Assembly (NCBI RefSeq): GCF_029868745.1
Contig: NZ_JARWOP010000366.1
Span: 1-40,304, forward strand
DNA length: 40,304 nucleotides
Reading direction: 5' to 3'
DNA from: Nocardia wallacei
GTDB taxonomy: Bacteria > Actinomycetota > Actinomycetes > Mycobacteriales > Mycobacteriaceae
Shown here: one piece after another, positions 14,436-21,233 of the stretch
Numbering within the stretch: position 1 is the first letter of the stretch
How the letters are laid out: each line of letters starts with the position of its first letter
Notes under the pieces: generated by a model
What the model saw: the letters and a program-made list of their open reading frames with translations, nothing else
The model's database searches: none
Told to the model about the DNA's origin: nothing
Translations under genes and position numbers: made by a program

Positions 14436-14846
14436 TCAGCCACCCAAGAGGTCGGCCAAGGGGGCGAACCGGTTCGGATCCGCGGCGACCACAGCGGGGA
14501 AGCGCTCCGCGATCGCCGCCGACAATGCCTTTCGCACCTCGCCGCGCAACTCGGTCCCGGCCGGAGTGAGCACGATCCGGGTGATTCGACGGTCCTGCGC
14601 GTCGGGTTCGCGTGCCAGCAGACCGCGCCGCTGCAAACGGTCGACCACGCCGGTCACGTTGGTCTTGTCGCAGCCCAGCAGCGTCGCCAGCTCGCCGAAC
14701 GACGGATGATGCCGGTCCAGCAGGCAGAGCACCTGCGTTTGCTGGCTGGTGAGTTCGAACCGCCGCGCGATCTCGGCGTACAGCGCCGCGGTCTCGCGAT
14801 GCAGTGTCATCACCGCCGTCATCAGATCGGTTCTCGCGCCGCTCAC
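14436..14846 (-). CDS. MarR-family transcriptional regulator
   Basis: A protein of 136 residues with the winged helix of MarR proteins: LTSQQTQVLCLLDRHHPSFGELATLLGCDKTNVTGVVDRLQRRGLLAREPDAQDRRITRIVLT (about 34-96), flanked by dimerisation helices. A single Cys in LLGCDKTN of the recognition region is notable, since thiol-sensing occurs in this family. The frame runs open to 14948, but a GTG at 14846 was chosen: it lies 7 nt after TACACT (14854-14859), giving a leaderless start and the usual family length. It is divergent from the SDR gene, with a 16-bp palindrome between them. Confidence 0.85.
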   Translation of the reverse strand: MSGARTDLMTAVMTLHRETAALYAEIARRFELTSQQTQVLCLLDRHHPSFGELATLLGCDKTNVTGVVDRLQRRGLLAREPDAQDRRITRIVLTPAGTELRGEVRKALSAAIAERFPAVVAADPNRFAPLADLLGG

Positions 14847-14871
14847 GCCGGTCAGTGTAGTACATCGACAG

Positions 14872-14900
14872 TTGACATCATCGACCAATTGGTCGAGCAT
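14872..14900 (+). promoter_or_regulatory. SDR promoter with perfect 16-bp palindrome (MarR operator)
   Basis: TTGACA (14872-14877), 17 bp, then a weak GAGCAT (14895-14900). The spacer holds TCGACCAATTGGTCGA (14881-14896), a perfect palindrome lying between the divergent MarR and SDR starts. This position is typical for a MarR protein that represses itself and the neighbouring gene. Confidence 0.6.
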
Positions 14901-14935
14901 CTCGACTATCCATGATCTCTTATTACGGAGGGTGT

Positions 14936-15661
14936 ATGACAGTCGCACTGGTGACCGGGGGCTCGCGTGGCATCGGCCGGGCCATTTCCCGGCGACTCGC
15001 CGCGGACGGCGCGGACGTCGTGATCAACTATCGCGAGAATGCCGCGGCCGCGGCCGAAGTGGTGAGCGAGGTGCGGGCAGCGGGCGGCCGAGCGGTGGCC
15101 GCGCCGGGCGACGCGGCCGACCCCGAGCAGCTCCGACAGCTGTTCGACACCGCGGAGCAGCACTTCGGCGGGCTGGACGTCCTGGTCGCCAATGCCGGTA
15201 TCGCGCGGTTCGCACCGCTCGCGGACGCGCCCGACGCGGACTTCGATCTGCTGTTCACCGTCAACGCCCGCGGCACGTTCCTGGCGATGCGCGAGGCGGC
15301 CCGCCGGCTCCGCGACGGGGGCCGAGTGGTCGTGATCTCGAGTGGCACCACGGTCACCGCGCGGCCCGGCGCCGCGCTCTACTCGGCGAGCAAGGCGGCG
15401 ACCGAACAGCTGGTCCGCATCGCCGCCGTCGAACTCGGCGAGCGCGGCATCACCGTCAACAGTGTCCTGCCCGGCGCCACCCGCACCGACGCCCTGCTCG
15501 CCAACGTCGACGACGACCGGCTCGCGCAACTGGCCGCGCAGACGCCGCTGCGGCGGATCGGCGAACCCGCCGACATCGCCGCCGTGGTCGGCTTCCTCGC
15601 CTCCCCCGACGGCGCCTGGATCACCGGCCAGCAACTGCGCGCGGGCGGCGGATCGTTCTGA
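14936..15661 (+). CDS. Short-chain dehydrogenase/reductase (SDR)
   Basis: A protein of 241 residues with the classical SDR order: VALVTGGSRGIGRAISRRL (NAD(P) binding, about 3-21), NYRE after the second strand (suggesting NADP preference), VLVANAGIA (about 83-91, NAG motif), VISSGT with the catalytic Ser, YSASKAA (Tyr and Lys, about 148-154) and a C-terminal GAWITGQQLRAGGGS. The reaction is a reversible carbonyl/alcohol oxidoreduction; the substrate is unknown. The ATG at 14936 is preceded by GGAGGG with a 3-nt spacer; an upstream in-frame ATG at 14912 has no ribosome site. It is controlled with the divergent MarR gene. Confidence 0.92.
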   Translation: MTVALVTGGSRGIGRAISRRLAADGADVVINYRENAAAAAEVVSEVRAAGGRAVAAPGDAADPEQLRQLFDTAEQHFGGLDVLVANAGIARFAPLADAPDADFDLLFTVNARGTFLAMREAARRLRDGGRVVVISSGTTVTARPGAALYSASKAATEQLVRIAAVELGERGITVNSVLPGATRTDALLANVDDDRLAQLAAQTPLRRIGEPADIAAVVGFLASPDGAWITGQQLRAGGGSF

Positions 15662-15676
15662 CGACACAGACCCGAG

Positions 15677-15701
15677 GGGTACGGGTGGATTCAGCGGGTA
15701 G
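15677..15701 (+). promoter_or_regulatory. Possible SigF/sigma-B-type promoter of the 15726 gene
   Basis: GGGT (15677-15680), 15 bp, GGGTAG (15696-15701). The -35 fits GNNT but is unlike GTTT, so it is weaker than the other members. The AGGAGG of the gene follows at 15712-15717. Confidence 0.4.
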
Positions 15702-15725
15702 TCGCTGCGTGAGGAGGTGGTTCGG

Positions 15726-16082
15726 ATGGTCGACGATGTCGAGAAGCGGTGGCACGACCCCGGGATGTACCGCCGGGCCGCCGGATATGTGGCGACCGTC
15801 CTCGTCGTGACGGCGCTGGTCTGCGTGGCCGTCGTGCAGTGGGCCGCGCGCCGCGAACCGTGCGCCGACGCGGACACGGCCTTCTGCGATACCACCGCGC
15901 GCGGAACCATGATCGCCGCACCCGGCATCGTGCTGGTGCTCGGGACGCTCGGCGCGTTCGTGCAGACCTACCGGGTGTGGAAACGACACCGGGCCTGGCC
16001 GATCTGGCAGGGCGCCGGGTGGTTCCTCATGACGGTGACACTCGTCTTCCTGGGCATCGGCGCGAGCACGATCGGCCGTTGA
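15726..16082 (+). CDS. Three-helix membrane protein of unknown function
   Basis: A protein of 118 residues with three hydrophobic helices (about 18-40, 62-84 and 92-113). Between helices 1 and 2 are two Cys (EPCADADTAFC) on the probable outer face, which could form a disulfide. No family is recognised. AGGAGG at 15712-15717 is 8 nt before the ATG at 15726, whereas an in-frame GTG at 15717 overlaps it, so the ATG was chosen. It follows the SDR gene on the same strand but has a candidate stress-type promoter of its own. It converges with the permease gene. Confidence 0.75.
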   Translation: MVDDVEKRWHDPGMYRRAAGYVATVLVVTALVCVAVVQWAARREPCADADTAFCDTTARGTMIAAPGIVLVLGTLGAFVQTYRVWKRHRAWPIWQGAGWFLMTVTLVFLGIGASTIGR

Positions 16083-16101
16083 TCCGGTGCCCCGCACCGA
16101 G

Positions 16102-17526
16102 TCAGGCCGACGCGACGGTTTCGCGGCGGCGCACCAGGCGATTCACGAGCGGGTATCCGGCGCACACCAGGACCGCCCACACCAGACCGACGACCAGCGC
16201 CGTGCGCCCGCTGTCGGTGAAGAACAGCAGCACCACCACGAGCCCCAGGAACGCCAGGGCCAGCACGCTGGTCACGGGGGCGCCAGGCAGCCGGTAGTCG
16301 CTGGCCGGGAGTTCCCCGCGGCGGACCTTGGCGCGATAGAGCAGGTGGCAGACCAGGATCATGCCCCACACGAAGATGATGCCCATGGTGCTGACCGAGG
16401 TGATGTAGTTGAACGCCTTGTCCGGCGAGATCACATTCACGACCACGCCGATCACCATCATCGCGGCCGACACCACGATCCCCGCGTACGGCACCTGGCG
16501 GCGGCTCAACCCCGACAGCGCGCTCGGCGCCTCCTCGCGCAGCGACAGGCTGCGCAGCATGCGGCCGGTGGAGTAGATCCCCGAATTGCACGAGGACAGC
16601 GCCGCCGTCAGCAGCACGAAGTTGATCAGGCCCGCGGCGCCGGGAATGCCGATCTGCGCGAACACCTCGACGAACGGACTACGGCCGCTGTGGAATTCGG
16701 TCCAGCTCACCACCGACATGATGATGATCAGCGCCCCGACGTAGAACAGGCCGATGCGCAGCGGCAGCGTATTGATCGCCTTGCGCAGCGTGCGCCGCGG
16801 ATCCGCGGCCTCGCCCGCGGTCACGCCCACCAATTCCACGCCGACATAGGCGAACACCACGATCTGCAATGCCAGCATGGCCTGATCGACGCCGTTCGGG
16901 AAGACACCGCCCGCCGACCAGAGATTGGTCACCGTGGAATGGTCGGTATGCCCGAAACCGAAGACGAGTACGCCGATGCCGATCAGGATCATGCCCACGA
17001 TGGCGGTCACCTTGATCGCGGAAAACCAGAACTCGCCCTCACCGAAAAGCTTTACCGAGATCAAGTTCGCCGCGAACAGCACGCCGAGCACGACCAGCGC
17101 GGTCACCCATTCCGGGATCGCGAACCAGTACTTCACGTATTTACCGGCAACGGTAATTTCGGCCATGCAGGTCGCCACCCACACGGCCCAATAGGTCCAG
17201 CCGGTCACGAAACCGGCGAAGCGGCCCAGGAATTCGTTGGCGTACTCCGCGAAGCTGCCCGAGACCGGGCGGTAGGTCAGCAATTCGCCGAGGGCGCGCA
17301 TGATCACGAAGATCGCCAGACCGGCGGCGAGATAGCACAGGATCAGTGCCGGCCCCGCCTGTTCGATGGCACCGCCCGCGCCGTAGAACAGACCGGTGCC
17401 GATCGCGCCGCCGATGGCGATCATCTGGATGGTGCGCGGGTTCAGTCCGCGCTTGTAGCCTTCTTCGTCACTCGCGGTCGCGAGCGGTGGCGCGCCGGGC
17501 GCCGCCGAAGTGCGGTCGGTCGTCAT
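16102..17526 (-). CDS. Amino-acid permease, APC superfamily (AAT family, CycA/GabP-like)
   Basis: A protein of 474 residues with 12 predicted helices. The start region GLNPRTIQMIAIGGAIGTGLFYGAGGAI is the AAT-family signature, followed by ALGELL with YRPVSGSFAEYANEFLG and the GWTYWAVWVATCMAEIT block. These features match amino acid:proton symporters such as CycA (D-Ala, Gly, D-Ser) and relatives; the exact substrate cannot be read. An ATG at 17526 lies 7 nt after TAGCGT (17534-17539), fitting a leaderless transcript. It follows dps on the same strand. A second permease of the same superfamily, AnsP-like, ends the window. Confidence 0.9.
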   Translation of the reverse strand: MTTDRTSAAPGAPPLATASDEEGYKRGLNPRTIQMIAIGGAIGTGLFYGAGGAIEQAGPALILCYLAAGLAIFVIMRALGELLTYRPVSGSFAEYANEFLGRFAGFVTGWTYWAVWVATCMAEITVAGKYVKYWFAIPEWVTALVVLGVLFAANLISVKLFGEGEFWFSAIKVTAIVGMILIGIGVLVFGFGHTDHSTVTNLWSAGGVFPNGVDQAMLALQIVVFAYVGVELVGVTAGEAADPRRTLRKAINTLPLRIGLFYVGALIIIMSVVSWTEFHSGRSPFVEVFAQIGIPGAAGLINFVLLTAALSSCNSGIYSTGRMLRSLSLREEAPSALSGLSRRQVPYAGIVVSAAMMVIGVVVNVISPDKAFNYITSVSTMGIIFVWGMILVCHLLYRAKVRRGELPASDYRLPGAPVTSVLALAFLGLVVVLLFFTDSGRTALVVGLVWAVLVCAGYPLVNRLVRRRETVASA

Positions 17527-17581
17527 GGTCGGCACGCTACCGCGCTCCCGCGCGACGCGCGCGGCCGAGCCGCGAAGCGCC

Positions 17582-18055
17582 TCAGCCCTGCTGGGCCTCC
17601 CACATCCAGTGCAATTGCTCGAGCCGCGCGGTGATCTCGATGAACAGATCCTGGGTGACCGGATCGGCCTTCTCGGTCGCCTCGATGCGGCCGCGCATCC
17701 GCTGGACCACGGCGGCGAGGTTCCCGATGACGGCGTCGGTGACATCGACGTCGCGCTGCCAACCGCCCGGGAATCCCTTCGCGCCGGAGGAGTCGGCGAC
17801 GGTGCGGGCACGGCCGTCCGGGCTCACGCCGATCGCGGTGGCTCGCTCGGCGGCCTTGTCGGTGAAGTCGCGGGCGTCATCGACCAGTTCGTCGAGCGCC
17901 AGGTGCACGGTGCGGAAACGCTCCCCGATCACGTTCCAGTGCGCCTGTTTCGCGATCAGTGTCAGATCGATCAGGTCGACGACGGCGCCGTTGAGCGCCT
18001 CGCCGGCGATGCGCTGCTGTTCGGGGTCGAGGGTCGTGGTGATGGGTTGTGCCAC
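17582..18055 (-). CDS. dps: Dps-family DNA-protection / ferritin-like protein
   Basis: A protein of 157 residues with the Dps four-helix fold. The ferroxidase ligands are visible at the intersubunit site: His in LIAKQAHWNVIGERF (helix A), and Asp residues in HLALDELVDDARDFTDKAAERATAIG (helix B). Dps dodecamers oxidise Fe(II) with peroxide, store iron and coat DNA in starvation. The GTG at 18055 has AAGGAG with a 7-nt spacer; the frame is open further upstream but without a better start. A stress-type promoter is at 18094-18118 and a dyad GGTCAC/GTGACC at 18077-18090 lies just downstream of its -10. Confidence 0.88.
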   Translation of the reverse strand: MAQPITTTLDPEQQRIAGEALNGAVVDLIDLTLIAKQAHWNVIGERFRTVHLALDELVDDARDFTDKAAERATAIGVSPDGRARTVADSSGAKGFPGGWQRDVDVTDAVIGNLAAVVQRMRGRIEATEKADPVTQDLFIEITARLEQLHWMWEAQQG

Positions 18056-18076
18056 GGGATGACTCCTTCCTCGGTG

Positions 18077-18118
18077 GGTCACTTGTGACCGCCTTACCCT
18101 CCCGGCGCGAGATCAACC
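18077..18118 (-). promoter_or_regulatory. SigF/sigma-B-type promoter of dps with adjacent dyad
   Basis: On the minus strand GGTT (18115-18118), 15 bp, GGGTAA (18094-18099). Directly downstream, GGTCAC-TT-GTGACC (18077-18090) forms a dyad at the expected transcription start, so dps may have a second, repressive control. Confidence 0.55.
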
Positions 18119-18151
18119 GGTCGCGGTGAGCCAGGCCACAGCCCGGACGGG

Positions 18152-18187
18152 TTGCCGAAGAATAATTGTGAATACACAATCATTGTG
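18152..18187 (+). promoter_or_regulatory. Promoter and MarR operator of the MFS-MarR operon
   Basis: TTGCCG (18152-18157), 17 bp, CACAAT (18175-18180), then 6 nt to the GTG at 18187, so a leaderless start. ATTGTG-AATA-CACAAT (18165-18180) is a perfect dyad over the -10, and a third ATTGTG half-site follows at 18182-18187. It probably binds the MarR protein encoded second in the operon. Confidence 0.6.
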
Positions 18188-19563
18188 TGCCTACAACTAT
18201 CGAGGGGCTGGCCGCGCGCCGGAAGACGATCGTCCTGGTCACGTGCTGCCTGAGCCTGCTGATCTCGTCCATGGACGCGACGATCGTCAACGTCGCGATC
18301 CCCACCATCCGCACCGATATGGACGCGCCGCTGTCTCGGCTGCAATGGATCGTCGACGTCTACACGCTCACCCTCGCCAGCCTGCTCATGCTGTCCGGGG
18401 CCGCCGCCGACCGCTTCGGCCGCAAGCGCGTGTTCCGCTTCGGCCTGGTCACCTTCGCCGTGGGATCGCTGCTGTGCAGCCTGGCGCCGAGCATCGAAAT
18501 CCTGATCGGGGCCCGGTTCGTGCAGGCCCTCGGCGGTTCGATGCTGAACCCGGTGGCGATGTCCATCATCACGACGGTGTTCACCGGCCGCGTCGAGCGG
18601 GCGCGGGCGGTGGGTGTCTGGGGTGCGGTGGTCGGCATCTCGACCGCACTCGGCCCGATGGTCGGCGGCGGGCTGATCGACGCGCTCGGGTGGCAGTCGG
18701 TGTTCTGGATCAACCTACCCATCTGCGCGGTCGCGCTGATACTCACGACCATCTTCGTGCCGGAGTCGAAGTCGAAGACGGTGCGCGGCATCGACGGAAT
18801 CGGCCAGGCGCTGGCGATCGTGGTGATGTTCACGCTCGTGTTCGGGCTCATCGAGCGGCAACCGCTGGTGTTCGTGGTCAGCGGGATCGCGTTGGCGGCG
18901 TTCGTCTTCCACGAGTCGCGACACCCGTCGCCGTTCATCGATCTGCGTTTCTTCCGCAGTGTCCCGTTCTCCTCGGCGACCGTGACAGCGGTGTGCGCGT
19001 TCGCCGGGCTGGGCGCGTTCCTGTTCAGCGCCTCGCTGTATCTGCAAGGGACACGGCACTTCTCGGCCGTGCACACCGGTCTGCTGTATCTGCCGATGGC
19101 ACTCGGCGTGCTGATCTGTTCCCCGCTGTCCGGGCGGCTGGTCGGCCGGTACGGGACCCGCCCGTCGCTGCTCGTGGCCGGGACGTTCATGGCGCTGGCC
19201 GCCGTGCTGCTCACGACCCTGCACGCCGATACCGCGATCTGGCAGCTGATCGTCATGTTCGCCGTCTTCGGCATCGGCTTCGGCCTGGTGAACGCGCCCA
19301 TCACGACCGCCGCGGTGAGCGGGATGCCCAACGATCGCGCGGGCGCCGCCGCGGCGGTGGCGTCCACCAGCCGGCAGGTCGGGGTCAGCATCGGTGTGGC
19401 ATTGTGTGGCCTGTTGACCGGCGCGAGCCTGTGGTGGGTGGTGGCCGCGCTGGCCGCGAGCATCATCGGCCTGGGCGTGGCCGCCAACACCCGGTGGGCG
19501 GAGCGCTCCCGCGACCGGGTCGCACCGTTGCTCGAGGAGAAGGTCCCCGCCAGTGTCCGATGA
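18187..19563 (+). CDS. MFS transporter, DHA2 (EmrB/QacA) drug-efflux family
   Basis: A protein of 458 residues with 14 predicted helices. Motifs: LDATIVNVAIPTI-like MDATIVNVAIPTI in helix 1, WIVDVYTLTLASLLMLSGAAADRFGRKRVF (motif A of MFS antiporters, about 54-83), and GPMVGGGLIDALGWQSVFWINLPI (motif C of drug/H+ antiporters). It is a proton-driven exporter of the inner membrane, likely of toxic organic compounds. The GTG at 18187 is leaderless by position. The MarR gene begins inside its last codons, so they form one operon. The operator on its promoter implies substrate-induced release of MarR. Confidence 0.9.
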   Translation: MPTTIEGLAARRKTIVLVTCCLSLLISSMDATIVNVAIPTIRTDMDAPLSRLQWIVDVYTLTLASLLMLSGAAADRFGRKRVFRFGLVTFAVGSLLCSLAPSIEILIGARFVQALGGSMLNPVAMSIITTVFTGRVERARAVGVWGAVVGISTALGPMVGGGLIDALGWQSVFWINLPICAVALILTTIFVPESKSKTVRGIDGIGQALAIVVMFTLVFGLIERQPLVFVVSGIALAAFVFHESRHPSPFIDLRFFRSVPFSSATVTAVCAFAGLGAFLFSASLYLQGTRHFSAVHTGLLYLPMALGVLICSPLSGRLVGRYGTRPSLLVAGTFMALAAVLLTTLHADTAIWQLIVMFAVFGIGFGLVNAPITTAAVSGMPNDRAGAAAAVASTSRQVGVSIGVALCGLLTGASLWWVVAALAASIIGLGVAANTRWAERSRDRVAPLLEEKVPASVR

Positions 19564-19996
19564 AGTCCACACCGCGCCACCGGAACCCCCGGCCACCCCG
19601 GACGAGGTCTGGCGGTTGCTCACCCACCTGGTCACGGACACTCGCGATCAGTGGAAGCGGGCGGTCGTGGAGCGAACGGGCATGCCGTTCAGCCGGATTC
19701 GGATCCTGCGCCGCCTGCGGCAGGGCCCGATGACGCTCAAGGACCTGGCCCGCGCGGCGACCATGGACGCCCCCGCGACCACCGTCACCATCAACGACCT
19801 CGAGGAACGCGGCCTGGTGATGCGCCAGACCGACCCGGCCGACCGGCGCTCGAAGCTGGTGTCCGCCACCGAATCCGGCCTGGCGGTCCTCGCCGACGCC
19901 CTGGCGACCCCAGACCCCGCCCCGGATTCTCTGGCCGCCCTGTCCCCCGACGAACTGCGCACGCTGCGCGATCTCCTGCGCCGCCTGGAGCACTGA
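19553..19996 (+). CDS. MarR-family regulator of the efflux operon
   Basis: A protein of 147 residues with the MarR winged helix: MPFSRIRILRRLRQGPMTLKDLARAATMDAPATTVTINDLEERGLVMRQTDPADRRSKLVSATESG (about 44-108). The GTG start at 19553 overlaps the transporter stop by 11 bp, and GGAGAAGG lies upstream, so translation is coupled. Co-transcription with a DHA2 exporter and the dyad on their shared promoter suggest that it represses the operon until a ligand is bound. It converges with the gluconokinase gene. Confidence 0.9.
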   Translation: MSDEVHTAPPEPPATPDEVWRLLTHLVTDTRDQWKRAVVERTGMPFSRIRILRRLRQGPMTLKDLARAATMDAPATTVTINDLEERGLVMRQTDPADRRSKLVSATESGLAVLADALATPDPAPDSLAALSPDELRTLRDLLRRLEH

Positions 19997-20049
19997 CCGA
20001 TCGGCGAGAACGTCAGCGACGCACCGTATTCGGTCGCTACCGCCGGCTG

Positions 20050-20565
20050 TCAACCTCGCCGGGTGCGCAATGCCGACCGCGCTCGCTCGACCACCTGATC
20101 GACATCGCCTTCGGCATCGATCCGGACGCCCGGCTCGTCGGGGGCCAACGGTTGCAGGGTCGACAGTTGCGAGTCCAGTAGCTGTACCCGCATGAAATGG
20201 TTGCTGCGCGTGGTCAATCGGCGTACCAGTTCCGCGCGTGAGACGTCCAATTCGATGAAGCGCAGGGCGGGAACCTTGGCGCGCAAGCGATCTCGGTAGA
20301 CGCGTTTGAGGGCAGAGCAACTGACCACCCCGCCGGGTTGCCCGGCCCGGTCCGCCAGCCACGCGGCGACCGCGTCGAGCCAAGGCCATCGATCGGCGTC
20401 GTCGAGCGGCACGCCGGAGGCCATCTTCGCCACATTCGCGGGCCGGTGGAAGTCGTCGCCGTCGGCGTACTCGGCCCCGAGCGCCGCGGCCAGCCGCTCC
20501 CCCACCGTCGACTTGCCCGCGCCGGAAACGCCCATCACGGCGATGGGCCCCCACGGTTCGGTCAT
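20050..20565 (-). CDS. Gluconokinase (GntK type)
   Basis: A protein of 171 residues. The P-loop GVSGAGKST (about 11-19) is followed by the hallmark segment ADGDDFHRPANVAKMASGVPLDDADRWPWL (about 33-62) and VSCSALKRVYRDRLR, all diagnostic of gluconokinases of the GntK/IdnK type, which turn gluconate and ATP into 6-phosphogluconate. It feeds the pentose phosphate pathway in the cytosol. The ATG at 20565 was chosen because TAGGGT (20573-20578) stands 7 nt before it, fitting a leaderless transcript, and the P-loop is then at the normal position. It is divergent from the universal stress gene with only 55 bp between. Confidence 0.92.
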   Translation of the reverse strand: MTEPWGPIAVMGVSGAGKSTVGERLAAALGAEYADGDDFHRPANVAKMASGVPLDDADRWPWLDAVAAWLADRAGQPGGVVSCSALKRVYRDRLRAKVPALRFIELDVSRAELVRRLTTRSNHFMRVQLLDSQLSTLQPLAPDEPGVRIDAEGDVDQVVERARSALRTRRG

Positions 20566-20572
20566 GGCCGGG

Positions 20573-20613
20573 ACCCTAGTCGCCGGGATCGCCCGGGACG
20601 CCTGAACTACGCT
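20573..20613. promoter_or_regulatory. Divergent leaderless promoters for gluconokinase and USP
   Basis: Two -10 hexamers face outward: TAGGGT (20573-20578, minus strand) and TACGCT (20608-20613, plus strand), each exactly 7 nt before its start codon. Their -35 regions overlap in the 29 bp between, so the two genes may compete for RNA polymerase. Confidence 0.5.
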
Positions 20614-20620
20614 CGCAAGC

Positions 20621-21106
20621 GTGGCGGAGGAGACTACACCGGAGTGGGCGCCGAGCGCGTCGTCCGGCTTCGAGCTGGGCACCGACGGGCCCAAGGTGAT
20701 CCTCGTCGGGATCGACGGATCGGACGCGTCCTGGCGGGCCGCCGCCTACGCAGCGGGACTCGCCCGCCGCCAGAACGCGCTGCTGGCAATGATTTACGTG
20801 CAGCCGTGGATGGCGATGGCGGGCGCCTACGGCGCCGATGTGCAAGCGGTGACCGCGGAGATGGCCGAGGATCTGGCCCGCGAGATCCAGCAGCACGCCG
20901 AGCGCGTGCGCGACGTCTACGCCGTCCGGTGGAAATTCCTCACCCGGCGCGGCGACCCGTATACCGGGCTGGCCGAGGCCGCCGACGAACTCAAGGCCGA
21001 CGCGGTCGTGGTCGGGGCCTCGGAGAAAACGGGGCACCGGCTCATCGGGTCGGTCGCGGTGCGGCTGGTCAAGGCCGGGCGATGGCCTGTCACGGTGGTG
21101 CCCTGA
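20621..21106 (+). CDS. Universal stress protein (UspA family)
   Basis: A protein of 161 residues, one Usp domain. After a 22-residue Glu/Ser-rich N-terminus come the first strand VILVGIDGSDASWRAAAYAAGLAR, the second region LLAMIYVQPWM, and the nucleotide-binding part DAVVVGASEKTGHRLIGSVAVRLVKAGRWPVTVVP. The GxxxxxG plus GS pattern is compatible with ATP binding. These proteins aid survival under oxygen limitation and starvation in actinobacteria. The GTG at 20621 is preceded by TACGCT and 7 nt, so leaderless. It is divergent from gluconokinase. Confidence 0.9.
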   Translation: MAEETTPEWAPSASSGFELGTDGPKVILVGIDGSDASWRAAAYAAGLARRQNALLAMIYVQPWMAMAGAYGADVQAVTAEMAEDLAREIQQHAERVRDVYAVRWKFLTRRGDPYTGLAEAADELKADAVVVGASEKTGHRLIGSVAVRLVKAGRWPVTVVP

Positions 21107-21173
21107 CCCGCGTGGCGAAGCCGGACCGACCGGTCCGATGGTTACGATCCTCGTCGTGGATCCGGTCGACCGA

Positions 21174-21198
21174 GTTTGACCCACCCCACCGCGGGAAT
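21174..21198 (+). promoter_or_regulatory. SigF/sigma-B-type promoter of the DoxX-repeat gene
   Basis: GTTT (21174-21177), 15 bp, GGGAAT (21193-21198). The -10 differs from GGGTAT by one base. A leader of about 28 nt with GAGGGAAAGGG precedes the ATG at 21234. Confidence 0.5.
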
Positions 21199-21233
21199 CG
21201 CCGGAACAGCCGTCGAGGGAAAGGGTTTTCTTC

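Noticed and set aside
16087..17634. Long plus-strand frame opposite the amino-acid permease.
   Set aside because: His-, Asp- and Gln-rich product without domain; the permease on the other strand has complete family signatures.
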